Below, piece by piece: positions 32,606-41,247 of a stretch of DNA of 46,892 nt (positions are counted from its first letter, which is position 1; every line of letters starts with the position of its first letter). Source of the stretch: an uncultured Bacilli bacterium. Lineage in GTDB: Bacteria; Bacillota_I; Bacilli_A; RF39; UBA660. The position numbers and the translations under genes were made by a program. The stretch spans positions 1 to 46,892 of the forward strand of contig CANQPC010000008.1 in NCBI GenBank assembly GCA_947625625.1. Direction: 5' to 3'. Under the pieces are notes generated by a model. The model made no database searches, was not told the origin of the DNA, and saw only the letters and a list, made by a program, of their open reading frames with translations.

Positions 32606-33740
32606 ATAATTTACTATTTTTTTTATTATTTTCAATAGCTACTCGTTCTACTAGACCTACCGCTATCATAAGACAAATAGCATAACTACCTCCATACGAT
32701 AAGAAAGGTAGAGGAACACCTGTCAGAGGAATCATCCCCATAACTCCCATTAAATTTACCATAATATGTAGGAGAAGATAGGAAAATACTCCATAGCAGA
32801 TGAGAGAATTGCGAAGATTTGTTGCTCCTCTGGCAACTTTAACTATTCTAAAGAGGACAAACAAATAAGAGAAAATAATTATAATTCCCACAAAAAGTCC
32901 CCATTCTTCGACGACGATAGGAAAAATAAAATCGGTATAAGATTCTGGTAAATACAAGTATTTTTGAGTTGAACCACCAATTCCTTGGCCTTTAATTCCC
33001 CCATTCTTAAAGGCAATAAAACTATTACACAATTGGTAGCCCGAATCTTCTTGATACCTTTCGCAAGGGTCGATAAAGTTAAATCTTTCAAGTTGATAAG
33101 ACTGTAAAAACTTTCCGCCCGTCGTTATCAAGATTACTCCTATCATCAGAATAGCTCCAATAAATATTTTATTAAAAATATTTCGGTATTTTTTATTTAT
33201 CGGAACTGCATAAAAGACCATCAAAGTAATTAAAGCAATAATTGCCGAAGTTCCCATATCCGGCTGAATAGCCACTAATAGACAGATAATAATTACGAGT
33301 AAAATTGGTTTTATAATATTCCACTGATTATCGAGATTATTTCTATTTTTATCGTAATAGACCGCAAGATAAATAATAACGATAATTTTGGCAAACTCGG
33401 AAGGCTGAATACTAAATGGCCCTATCGTATACCAACTGTTAGCATTATTCGCCGAATGTCCGTAAATAAGTAGTCCCGCAAGGGAAATTAAAACTACGAA
33501 GATGAGAAAATTAGCAATTTTCTTATAATTCTTGGTCGGTAAAATCAAAATAAATAAGAAAGCAATCAAACCGACCGCTAGAAAAATAGCTTGTCTAATA
33601 AAATAATGATACAAACTATAATTATATCGCATAAAAGACTCCATTGATGAGGCACTAAGTATCATAATAAGACCAAAAATAAAAAAGATAATTGTCACTA
33701 TTAATAGAGGTTTGTCTAATCTAGAAAATAACTTTTTCAT
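32604..33740 (-). CDS. ftsW: Peptidoglycan polymerase FtsW (SEDS family)
   Basis: A SEDS glycosyltransferase that polymerises lipid II during septum formation. The 378-residue protein has about ten membrane helices and the family motifs QPSEFAK (about 113-119), QPDMGTS (about 160-166), DFIFPIVVEEWG and PLTGVPLPFLSYGGS near the C-terminus. RodA is the close alternative; the position directly upstream of ftsA-ftsZ favours FtsW. The start has AAGGATGTG upstream. It has its own terminator overlapping the ftsA promoter. Confidence 0.9.
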   Translation of the reverse strand: MKKLFSRLDKPLLIVTIIFFIFGLIMILSASSMESFMRYNYSLYHYFIRQAIFLAVGLIAFLFILILPTKNYKKIANFLIFVVLISLAGLLIYGHSANNANSWYTIGPFSIQPSEFAKIIVIIYLAVYYDKNRNNLDNQWNIIKPILLVIIICLLVAIQPDMGTSAIIALITLMVFYAVPINKKYRNIFNKIFIGAILMIGVILITTGGKFLQSYQLERFNFIDPCERYQEDSGYQLCNSFIAFKNGGIKGQGIGGSTQKYLYLPESYTDFIFPIVVEEWGLFVGIIIIFSYLFVLFRIVKVARGATNLRNSLICYGVFSYLLLHIMVNLMGVMGMIPLTGVPLPFLSYGGSYAICLMIAVGLVERVAIENNKKNSKL

Positions 33741-33822
33741 TTAGTCACATCCTTATTATAATAATAACATAAAATTATCTTTTTTAAAATCAATTTTTAG
33801 CATTTTACATTTTTATCATAAA

Positions 33823-35715
33823 CTATTTCTCATTAATATATCGATAACCATCTGTTTCGAGCAAAATTCTACTAAAAATTAACTTATTTTGAACCACTCT
33901 ATTTACTTCTTTAACATAATTACTATCTTCAGTACCTCTGTAGCTATTTCTAATACTATCGTAATAACCTCTATCAGATATCCAAGAATAATTATTAAAT
34001 ATAGCAAGTCCCTCACTATCGGAAAATAAGTCTTTTCCAATAAAGAGCCGAGAATCGTAAGGAATATCAAATAGATTGTATATCGTAGGAAGAATATCCG
34101 CTGACATACCCACCTTACTTATTTCTTGTTTATCTAGCTTACTATTCCAAATAACTAATGAATTATGGTTAACTTCAAAAAGAGAGTCTCTTTTATATGT
34201 CGATAGTTCATTTATTTGTTTTAAAGATAAGGCATAAGGGTAATGATCTGCTACCATAACGATAACCGTATCGTCTAATTTTCCTCTTTCCTTAAGTTTA
34301 CTAAGGAGAAGTTCCAGTGCTCTATCTAGTTCTATTTGCCCTGCTAGATATGCTCTCGTATTAGTACTATACGGTAAATTATCGACCTCTTTTTGGTTCT
34401 TAATAGCCATAGCATTATTATAAAAATTATAATCCATATGTCCCGATATTGTCATATAGTAAGTTAAGAAAGGCTTTTCACTATCAATATAGTCATCAAA
34501 AGAATTTTCGATCATTTTGATATCACTTTCAGGCCATCCTTGACATATAAAGTCTTCCGATATATCACAAGCTTTAAAATTATCGAATCCTAGGGCCTTA
34601 AGATATTTGTTTCGGTCTTGAAAATAGCCGCTATGCATATGATAAGCATAAGTATTATAGCCATTTTCCTCAAACTTAGAAGCCATTCCATAAGGAAAAG
34701 CATTTTCTCCATTTCGCCATGTTTTTAAAGTCGCTAAATTAGGATATAATCCAGTTAAAGCTTGATATTCTCCCGCTATCGTACTAAGATAATAAGGAAC
34801 ATAAAAATTATCAAAGACAAATCCACTATTAGTAAGTTCATCCAAAGTAGGAGTAAGCTCTTTACTTACAGCAATCTCGCTGTAGCTTTCAGCAACGATA
34901 AAAATTAAATTCTTATCTTTAAAAAAGCCCGTATAATTATTTTTTTTAGTGCTATCATTATTTTCGATATACATCTTAATATTTTTGTTGAGTGACTTAT
35001 TAGATAAATCTAAATCCAATTCATTATAGTCTTCTTTTTTTAAGAAGGTATCATTATTATCTGTATCTTCCACGACGATTTTATCTTCAAAGTCAAATAA
35101 ACTTTGACATAACTCCCCTTTCATACTAGCTAAAACACCAAGTTTTTGAATACTTAAATTAGTATTATTAACATTATAGTATACGTTGTATAGCGAGTAA
35201 TCTTCTTCTTTATCAATATTGAGATATAACATATAACTTCCAAATAAGATAGGAATAACTATTAAATAAGTAAAGATAATCCTTTTATTAAGCCTAATTT
35301 TTTGATAAATTTTTTTCTTAAATATTAATACTCCGATAACAGGAATAAATAAAATTATAATACCGTAAAGATTTCTAAAAATAATCCGAAATGTCTCTCC
35401 TAAAAAATTTGCAGCTTGATCTCCCAATTTTATTAATGGTAGTGTAAAGAAAGTATGCATCGATGAATAAAAAACAAATTGTAGTGCATACCAAAAACAT
35501 ATCACTCCTAAAAAGAAAAAGTTAACCATATAATTTAATTTATTTTTAAATAGACAAGAAATAAATGTAATTATTGTCGAAACAAAAAATGTATATATGA
35601 TTATTCCTATTAAGCTTTTAAATAATATTTCATCGAAAGTTAGTAATTCAAATATAAGTTCTATTAACATTAACCACAAAAAATTAATTAGATTTAACCT
35701 GATAATTTTTTTCAT
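33823..35715 (-). CDS. LTA synthase-family sulfatase (polyglycerolphosphate transferase-like)
   Basis: A 630-residue membrane enzyme of the lipoteichoic acid synthase family, which transfers glycerol phosphate from phosphatidylglycerol to a growing polymer outside the membrane. Five hydrophobic helices lie in residues 1-165. The extracellular alkaline-phosphatase-like domain follows: metal ligand E276 (VAESYSE), nucleophile T312 (LSTIAGEYQ), the HMHSGYFQDRNKYLKALGF substrate region and VADHYPY near residue 495. Residues 166-265 form a linker rich in N and D. It is transcribed from 35739-35767 with GCAGGGGG before the start. It could modify another polymer instead of making LTA. Confidence 0.85.
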   Translation of the reverse strand: MKKIIRLNLINFLWLMLIELIFELLTFDEILFKSLIGIIIYTFFVSTIITFISCLFKNKLNYMVNFFFLGVICFWYALQFVFYSSMHTFFTLPLIKLGDQAANFLGETFRIIFRNLYGIIILFIPVIGVLIFKKKIYQKIRLNKRIIFTYLIVIPILFGSYMLYLNIDKEEDYSLYNVYYNVNNTNLSIQKLGVLASMKGELCQSLFDFEDKIVVEDTDNNDTFLKKEDYNELDLDLSNKSLNKNIKMYIENNDSTKKNNYTGFFKDKNLIFIVAESYSEIAVSKELTPTLDELTNSGFVFDNFYVPYYLSTIAGEYQALTGLYPNLATLKTWRNGENAFPYGMASKFEENGYNTYAYHMHSGYFQDRNKYLKALGFDNFKACDISEDFICQGWPESDIKMIENSFDDYIDSEKPFLTYYMTISGHMDYNFYNNAMAIKNQKEVDNLPYSTNTRAYLAGQIELDRALELLLSKLKERGKLDDTVIVMVADHYPYALSLKQINELSTYKRDSLFEVNHNSLVIWNSKLDKQEISKVGMSADILPTIYNLFDIPYDSRLFIGKDLFSDSEGLAIFNNYSWISDRGYYDSIRNSYRGTEDSNYVKEVNRVVQNKLIFSRILLETDGYRYINEK

Positions 35716-35738
35716 AAAGCCCCCTGCTTTCGGCTAAA

Positions 35739-35767
35739 AGTATACCATATAATTGTCATAAAGTAAA
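35739..35767 (-). promoter_or_regulatory. Promoter of the LTA synthase-like gene
   Basis: Minus-strand TTTACT (35762-35767), a 17-base spacer and TATACT (35739-35744). Positions 35768-35909 upstream are AT-rich and show nothing further. Confidence 0.65.
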
Positions 35768-35909
35768 GCATAGCAAGTTTTAATATACCTCTATTAAAAT
35801 TAATATTATTATATTAAAAATAAATGCTCGGTACTTTTTTAATATGTCACTTTATATATTTATAACTATTAAAAAAGTATTTAATTTTATCATTAATAAT
35901 TACAATGTA

Positions 35910-35950
35910 ACATAAAAAATTAGCCGAATAATAAGGGCTAATTTTTATAT
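35910..35950 (-). terminator. Terminator of the lemA-DUF2207-ygjP operon
   Basis: An 11-pair stem AAAAATTAGCC/GGCTAATTTTT (35915-35925 with 35936-35946) with a ten-base loop is followed by T's on the minus strand. It begins right after the ygjP stop at 35953. Confidence 0.88.
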
Positions 35951-35952
35951 AA

Positions 35953-36588
35953 TTACTCTTTTAAACTTTTTCTTACTTCTTTATATCTAGGATAATATTT
36001 TGCTACTAAAGTCCAAAAATCTTTAGAATGATTAGGATAGATAAAATGCGAAAGTTCATGGACGATAACGTAGTCTAAAGCTTCCATATCATATTTAGAA
36101 AGTTCTAAATTTAAAGTTACATTCTTATTCTTTAAATTACATACTCCCCACCTACTCGTCATTTTTCTAATTTTTAAATTAGCAGTAGGTATATTTTCTT
36201 CAAAAAGATTATTCCAGTAGTTAAGTCTACCACTATATACATCTTTAATATACTTACTTAGATACTTATTAAAAGTTTTTTCATCTTTGGTAAATATTTT
36301 ATTTTCTTCGATAGAAGTATCATTAAAGCCATAGATGATATCGTAAGAGTGACCAAATAATTTAAAAGAATCATCATCTTTTTTCTTTTCACTTTTGGTA
36401 AGTGCCTTTTCGATAAAAGCTTTATTTGAATTAATTAATTCTTCAATTTTTCTTTTACTAACTAAATAATTTGTCGTAACGATAATTTTATCATCTCTTA
36501 CTCTAAGATATGTATTTTTATTATTTTTTTTAATAATTACTATGGGGTAAGAATGATTATTAAATATATATGTATCAGCGGAAGCCAC
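35953..36588 (-). CDS. YgjP-like zinc metallopeptidase (DUF45/M48-related)
   Basis: A 211-residue cytoplasmic protein of the YgjP/DUF45 family. The zinc motif HELSH lies in YVIVHELSHFIYPNHSKDFW, with a further histidine ligand eight residues on, preceded by the family's SRWGVCN motif. There is no in-frame ATG before the conserved region. I choose the GTG at 36588, inside the glycine-codon tract of the upstream gene, where GGAGGAGG gives a ribosome binding site. A longer frame from 36693 reads the glycine repeat out of frame and is spurious. It overlaps the DUF2207 gene by 14 bases and is the last gene of the operon. Confidence 0.8.
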   Translation of the reverse strand: MASADTYIFNNHSYPIVIIKKNNKNTYLRVRDDKIIVTTNYLVSKRKIEELINSNKAFIEKALTKSEKKKDDDSFKLFGHSYDIIYGFNDTSIEENKIFTKDEKTFNKYLSKYIKDVYSGRLNYWNNLFEENIPTANLKIRKMTSRWGVCNLKNKNVTLNLELSKYDMEALDYVIVHELSHFIYPNHSKDFWTLVAKYYPRYKEVRKSLKE

Positions 36589-38233
36589 CTCCGCCACCTC
36601 CTCCACCGAAGGAACCACCTCCACCGCCAGAAGAGGAAAATCCACCTCCACCAGAGGAATAACTTTGAGCTTTGTCTCTAGCGGTTGTTGCACTGCTCAT
36701 TCCATGATAAGAGATAAAATAAATAAAGTCATAATCGTAATATATTTCTTCAGTTATTACTTCAGGATACATATCTTTAAAGTCTTTCATAACTTTTTTA
36801 GCAATACCAAAAATTGTTGCATACATGAGATATTCGTCCCAAAGATTTACTTCGATAGCACTTCGGTCATTAATATTCGAAAAATCTTTTAAAAACTTTT
36901 TAAGTCCGATAACTTTTTTAGCTTCCTCATCCAATTTAGGAGTAACAGTACATTTTTTCTTTTTACCTTCTCTAATAAGATAGCCTTCCTTTATTAAGCT
37001 TTCCGTCTCTTCATCAATAACATTATTAAACCAAGTAAAAATCTTTTGATAATTTTTCTTACACCAAGATTCAAATTCTTTTTTTTCTAAAATACCATCT
37101 TTTGATGCTTCGTACATCATTTGATATAATTTTATTTCTTTTTCATTTAATCCTCCGCAAGAATTAAGGGCAATCTTTGTCTTTTCTTTATCATTACTGT
37201 CTTCTTTCTTTAACTTTATATTACCCATCTTTAACCATTTAAGAAGAACTGCTCCAAGATAATCAGTCTCACTTACTATAATATTATACTGACTAGCTAT
37301 CCAAAAAGCTCGTGATATTTTTTCTTTCTTATAAGGTAAATCCCTGAAATAAGGAACATTTTCTCCTTTAATTTTATCTTTACTCATAATAATGCGATAA
37401 GTTCCATGCTTAGGCTTAAATTTAATACCTATAATTACTATAATAGTAAGTAACACAAACATACAGATATATAAAATAGATAAGAAAATACCAAGCCAAT
37501 TTGAGGTATCACTATCGTAATGGACTGCTCCTTCTTCAGCCATTTGATAATAATAATCAAAAGTATTATCGACACTACTGAGTAAATCAAATGAACCACT
37601 TGGAAATTTAACTAATAAAGTAATATACTCATTACTATTTATCTTTCCATTTGAATCAACTTCAATTACACCATCATAGACATAAGTAGGCATACCACCT
37701 TTTCCATAACCCCAGACATCAATTGTATCGGCATACTGAAAATCACTGTATATTTTTACTTTTACTTCGGATGGTGAAGAACTGTAATTATATGGAAACA
37801 ACGTCCAATAAATCATCTGATAATTATCGCTAGTATTGACGACAAAATTACTAATGTCATAGGTTAAAGTATACGTATTTAATCCATATTCACTTATGCC
37901 AAAGCATAATTCAACCCCACCGACAATATAATTAAAACCATTCTTATACTTTTTATTACTAAAGGTATCATTAGTATTCCAATCATCAATAAAAGTATAA
38001 TTAATATCATTCATTTTAACATGAAAATTTGATATTATACTATTACCTATATTATAGTAAGGTTTATAGCCTTCCGTACCTTCATCCAATTTAGCATTCC
38101 AAGTTTCTGTTACATGAGCAGTTCCTATATTATCGATATAAATATCTATATTGATATTTTCAATACTATTAGCAAGGACTAAATTAGGAATAAACAAAAT
38201 AATACCTACGACAAATAAATATATTTTTCTCAT
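36575..38233 (-). CDS. DUF2207 membrane protein with glycine-rich tail
   Basis: A 552-residue predicted membrane protein of the DUF2207 family, commonly encoded next to LemA. Residues 1-21 form a signal peptide, then a beta-rich extracellular domain (about 22-235). A membrane helix is at about 248-268. The remainder is a cytoplasmic domain containing helical, charged segments. The last 28 residues are nearly all glycine and serine with a terminal FR, as is usual in this family. Its TGA stop shows that TGA is a stop codon in this genome. The Gly codons (GGN) also form the ribosome binding site of ygjP. The function of DUF2207 is unknown. Confidence 0.87.
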   Translation of the reverse strand: MRKIYLFVVGIILFIPNLVLANSIENINIDIYIDNIGTAHVTETWNAKLDEGTEGYKPYYNIGNSIISNFHVKMNDINYTFIDDWNTNDTFSNKKYKNGFNYIVGGVELCFGISEYGLNTYTLTYDISNFVVNTSDNYQMIYWTLFPYNYSSSPSEVKVKIYSDFQYADTIDVWGYGKGGMPTYVYDGVIEVDSNGKINSNEYITLLVKFPSGSFDLLSSVDNTFDYYYQMAEEGAVHYDSDTSNWLGIFLSILYICMFVLLTIIVIIGIKFKPKHGTYRIIMSKDKIKGENVPYFRDLPYKKEKISRAFWIASQYNIIVSETDYLGAVLLKWLKMGNIKLKKEDSNDKEKTKIALNSCGGLNEKEIKLYQMMYEASKDGILEKKEFESWCKKNYQKIFTWFNNVIDEETESLIKEGYLIREGKKKKCTVTPKLDEEAKKVIGLKKFLKDFSNINDRSAIEVNLWDEYLMYATIFGIAKKVMKDFKDMYPEVITEEIYYDYDFIYFISYHGMSSATTARDKAQSYSSGGGGFSSSGGGGGSFGGGGGGGGFR

Positions 38234-38267
38234 TTCTAACTCCTATCAAAAAAGGACTAATATAGTC

Positions 38268-38831
38268 CTAAAACTTAACTTGAGGTACTTCTTTATCTTT
38301 TTCTGAAGCAGCAAAAAAGTCTATCTTGGTAAACTTAAATAATTTAGCTACGACATTTGATGGAAATTTTTCTCTTAAATTATTATAATTAAGAACAGTA
38401 TCGTTATAGAATCCTCTTGCATAACTAAGTTTATCTTCAGTTTCTTTCAAATCATTTTGAAGAGCTAAAAAGTTTTCATTTGATTTTAACTCAGGATAAG
38501 ATTCAGAAAGAGCAAAAAGTCTATTCAATGCTTTAGTAATATCATCAGATGCCTCTAACTCTTCGTTAATATTTCCTGCCGAAGCCATTTTGTTACGAGC
38601 TTCCACTACCTCTTTAAACGTTTTTTCTTCGTGCTTAGCGTATCCTTTCACAGTTTCCACTAAGTTAGGTATCATATCTCCCCTTCTCTTTAATTGCACA
38701 TCTATCTGTGCAAACTGGTCTTTTACTTTATTTCTAGCATTAACTAATCTATTGTATACTCCTATAACATAGAATGCTAAAAATAAAATAATAGCAATAA
38801 TAATAAGTATAATTATTGTTGGAATTGTCAT
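38268..38831 (-). CDS. lemA: LemA family protein
   Basis: A 187-residue membrane-anchored helical protein. An N-terminal hydrophobic helix (residues 5-25) is followed by VYNRLVNARNKVKDQFAQIDVQLKRR and a long coiled, charged helix bundle. The C-terminal FPSNVVAKLFKFTKIDFFAASE is the family's conserved end. It is the first gene of lemA-DUF2207-ygjP, behind a promoter at 38859-38887 and GGAG. The biochemical role is unresolved; the DUF2207 neighbour is a widespread partner. Confidence 0.93.
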   Translation of the reverse strand: MTIPTIIILIIIAIILFLAFYVIGVYNRLVNARNKVKDQFAQIDVQLKRRGDMIPNLVETVKGYAKHEEKTFKEVVEARNKMASAGNINEELEASDDITKALNRLFALSESYPELKSNENFLALQNDLKETEDKLSYARGFYNDTVLNYNNLREKFPSNVVAKLFKFTKIDFFAASEKDKEVPQVKF

Positions 38832-38858
38832 TTTAATCTCCTTTCATATTATAGATAC

Positions 38859-38887
38859 ATTATAACATTATTTATCATAAAAGTAAA
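38859..38887 (-). promoter_or_regulatory. Promoter of the lemA operon
   Basis: Minus-strand TTTACT (38882-38887), a 17-base spacer and TATAAT (38859-38864). It begins five bases after the lgt stop. Confidence 0.7.
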
Positions 38888-38891
38888 CTAG

Positions 38892-39662
38892 CTATCTTCG
38901 CCTGCGGACAAGATATATTATTCCAATAATACCTATTATAATCAAAATAATGGAAACGATTTGACTTACTCTAAAAATTCCAATATATAAACTATCAGTT
39001 CGCATTCCTTCTATAATAAATCTTCCTATTCCATACCAAATAAAATAGCTGTATACAAGAATGCCAAGATGTTTAAATTTATCTTTCTTTCGAATAATGA
39101 GTAAAATTAGAAAGCCAATCAAGCACCAAATCGATTCGTAAAGAAAAGTAGGAATATAATAATTACCATTAATATACATACCATCAACGATAAATTTAGG
39201 TATCGGAAGTCTTTCAAAATAACTCAAAGTTACCATTGCTCCATGAGCTTCTTTATTAATAAAATTCCCCCATCTTCCGATAGCTTGCCCTAAAATAAGA
39301 TAAGGAGCTAAAGTATCTAAAACTAATAAGACATTCTTTTTCTTTTTATGGCAATAAAAAATAGTAAAGATAATTGCTGCAATTACAGCACCATAGATAG
39401 CAAGGCCACCTTCCCATATCTTAAAAATACTTAAAAAGTCATCTTTAAATAATGAAAAGTTAAAGATAACATAATAAGTTCTTGCTCCTACTATCGATAT
39501 AGGAATTAAGTAAAATACTAAGTCCATGATAAATTCTTTAGTGACACCATTTTTCTCTGAAACCCTCGAAGATGCATAAATGCCAATTAAAACCGCGACA
39601 ATTATTAATACCGAATACCAATAAATAGTAAAAGGCCCAATACTTAAAAACTCTCTATTCAT
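38892..39662 (-). CDS. lgt: Prolipoprotein diacylglyceryl transferase
   Basis: Transfers diacylglycerol from phosphatidylglycerol to the lipobox cysteine of prelipoproteins in the membrane. The 256-residue product has about seven hydrophobic segments and the Lgt signature GRWGNFINKEAHG at 129-141, with R130 and N133 as conserved residues. AAAGGAG precedes the start. It would lipidate the NlpC/P60 lipoprotein encoded at 9.9 kb. Its promoter lies between the gene and the insertion sequence, so the insertion did not cut it off. Confidence 0.96.
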   Translation of the reverse strand: MNREFLSIGPFTIYWYSVLIIVAVLIGIYASSRVSEKNGVTKEFIMDLVFYLIPISIVGARTYYVIFNFSLFKDDFLSIFKIWEGGLAIYGAVIAAIIFTIFYCHKKKKNVLLVLDTLAPYLILGQAIGRWGNFINKEAHGAMVTLSYFERLPIPKFIVDGMYINGNYYIPTFLYESIWCLIGFLILLIIRKKDKFKHLGILVYSYFIWYGIGRFIIEGMRTDSLYIGIFRVSQIVSIILIIIGIIGIIYLVRRRR

Positions 39663-39689
39663 ATTTTCTCCTTTACATACTACTTACTT

Positions 39690-39718
39690 ATCATAGCACA
39701 GTTTTAATCAAATGAAAA
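39690..39718 (-). promoter_or_regulatory. Promoter of lgt
   Basis: Minus-strand TTTTCA (39713-39718), a 17-base spacer and TATGAT (39690-39695), ending nine bases before the insertion sequence target duplication. Confidence 0.5.
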
Positions 39719-39736
39719 GCTACTAGACAAAAAACT

Positions 39737-41225
39737 CAGGTTAAAGACATGAAATTGATTTAAAATATAGAATTAGCTTATATTTTATAAAGGTTAATCT
39801 ATATTTTTTTATTTAAAATTTACTTTTTTAACTTAATGATAAATAACACATTAAATTTACTAATGATTTTTCAAAATTATATGATATTATTTTTCTTATA
39901 CGTCTTAAACTTATATTATTATAAAAACTTTTTACTCTATTTAATATTGCTAAACAAAATTTATTAACAAGCTCTAAATTCATTAATGCTACTTTATTTG
40001 TTGTAGTATTATTATCTTGTTTAAATGTAAAATCTAAATGCCAATGTAATTTATTTTCTACTGACCAATGATTCCTTATTGCTTTTGAAAATAAATCAAT
40101 ATTACAAAATAAACTTGAAATATAATATCGCATTTCTATTTTTATCTCTTTTCCATTATCTATACTTTTCTTTACCACTCCAATAGAATGTAATTTTTCC
40201 CATTTTTTCTTATCAAAATACCAATTAACATCTTCTGTTTGATAGTATTCATAATGTATTGACTGACTACCTCTTTTTTCATAATAATCTAAATATGCTG
40301 ACTCAGAATTTCCAGCCTTAATCATTTCTAATCTTTTCTCATCAAAATAATCAATCAGGTCATTATAAAAATTACTTTGATTGCCTTTAATTGGAACAAC
40401 ATAATCTCCTTTTAATTCTACTACTGTTTTAATATTTTCTATTTGTGTGTTTAATGCATCCCATGTTATTACATTTCCTTTTACATTAAATCTTTTTAAG
40501 ATTTCAGGTATAGTTGGTATTTCGTTACTTTTTTCTTCAATCATTTCACTTGCTAAACAAATTCCATACTTATTTGAATAAGCATTTAATACATTTAATG
40601 GTTTAATTTTATTTTGATATTCAGTTTCTTGTCTTGAGCTTCCTTTGCTAACTCTACCATCAAGATTAATTATATCTTTTTCTAAATTAGATTTAATATT
40701 AAAAGACATAATAAAATCATTTAATATATTTTCTAATTCTTTTGAATTGATTATTGAAAAGACTCTTTCATATATTTTAGCACAAGGTATACCACCAGTT
40801 AGCAATAAAAATTCCCTAATCCATTCATAGTGATGATCAACAAAATCACGAATGTCTTCCCAATCTTGAGCTCCGAATAAAACCGCTAAAATACTGCATA
40901 TAACAATATCCCATATTTTAAATTTTGTTTTTCCTTTTACTCTTGTATCTTTAATTTTCTTTAAATTATTTTTTAATCTTTTCATAGCTGCTTTATCAAC
41001 ATCTTCAATTTTATCAATTTCTAATAATTTTTTTATATAATTTATTTGTCTAATATCTAATTCAAATCTTCTTTTACTTGGTCTAGCCATAAATATCACA
41101 ACCTAACTAAAATAAGATTATCATATATTTGATAAAATTCCAAATTTTTAATAAATATATTTAATTAAATCCATATAAATTAAGTTATAAATTGAATTTT
41201 TAATTTTTTTCATGTCTTTAACCTG
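39737..41225 (-). mobile_element. Intact ISAs1-family insertion sequence with 9-bp target duplication
   Basis: The element is 1489 bases. Both ends carry the same terminal inverted repeat: CAGGTTAAAGACATGAAA at 39737-39754 and its exact complement at 41208-41225, with weaker similarity further in. Direct repeats CAAAAAACT flank it (39728-39736 and 41226-41234). Exact ends, an intact transposase and an identical target duplication indicate recent transposition. It lies between lgt and the first DUF285 gene without breaking a gene. Confidence 0.95.
39828..41090 (-). CDS. ISAs1-family transposase
   Basis: A 420-residue DDE transposase of the ISAs1 (H-repeat-like) group. The N-terminal region KIWDIVICSILAVLFGAQDWEDI is the DDE-associated domain. 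The catalytic core shows LDGRVSKGS, then TWDALNTQ and the C-terminal NHWSVENKLHWHLDFTF, which is the family's typical signature. The frame is complete, so the element is probably active. The start at ATG 41090 (MARPSKRR) lacks a clear Shine-Dalgarno sequence; a GTG at 41099 is an alternative. It spans most of the element. Confidence 0.94.
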   Translation of the reverse strand: MARPSKRRFELDIRQINYIKKLLEIDKIEDVDKAAMKRLKNNLKKIKDTRVKGKTKFKIWDIVICSILAVLFGAQDWEDIRDFVDHHYEWIREFLLLTGGIPCAKIYERVFSIINSKELENILNDFIMSFNIKSNLEKDIINLDGRVSKGSSRQETEYQNKIKPLNVLNAYSNKYGICLASEMIEEKSNEIPTIPEILKRFNVKGNVITWDALNTQIENIKTVVELKGDYVVPIKGNQSNFYNDLIDYFDEKRLEMIKAGNSESAYLDYYEKRGSQSIHYEYYQTEDVNWYFDKKKWEKLHSIGVVKKSIDNGKEIKIEMRYYISSLFCNIDLFSKAIRNHWSVENKLHWHLDFTFKQDNNTTTNKVALMNLELVNKFCLAILNRVKSFYNNISLRRIRKIISYNFEKSLVNLMCYLSLS

Positions 41226-41247
41226 CAAAAAACTACTATTTGTTTCC

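Noticed and set aside
36589-36693. A longer YgjP reading frame starting at 36693
   Set aside because: It reads the glycine-rich coding region of DUF2207 in another frame, giving a V/P/E-rich low-complexity sequence that is not part of the family.
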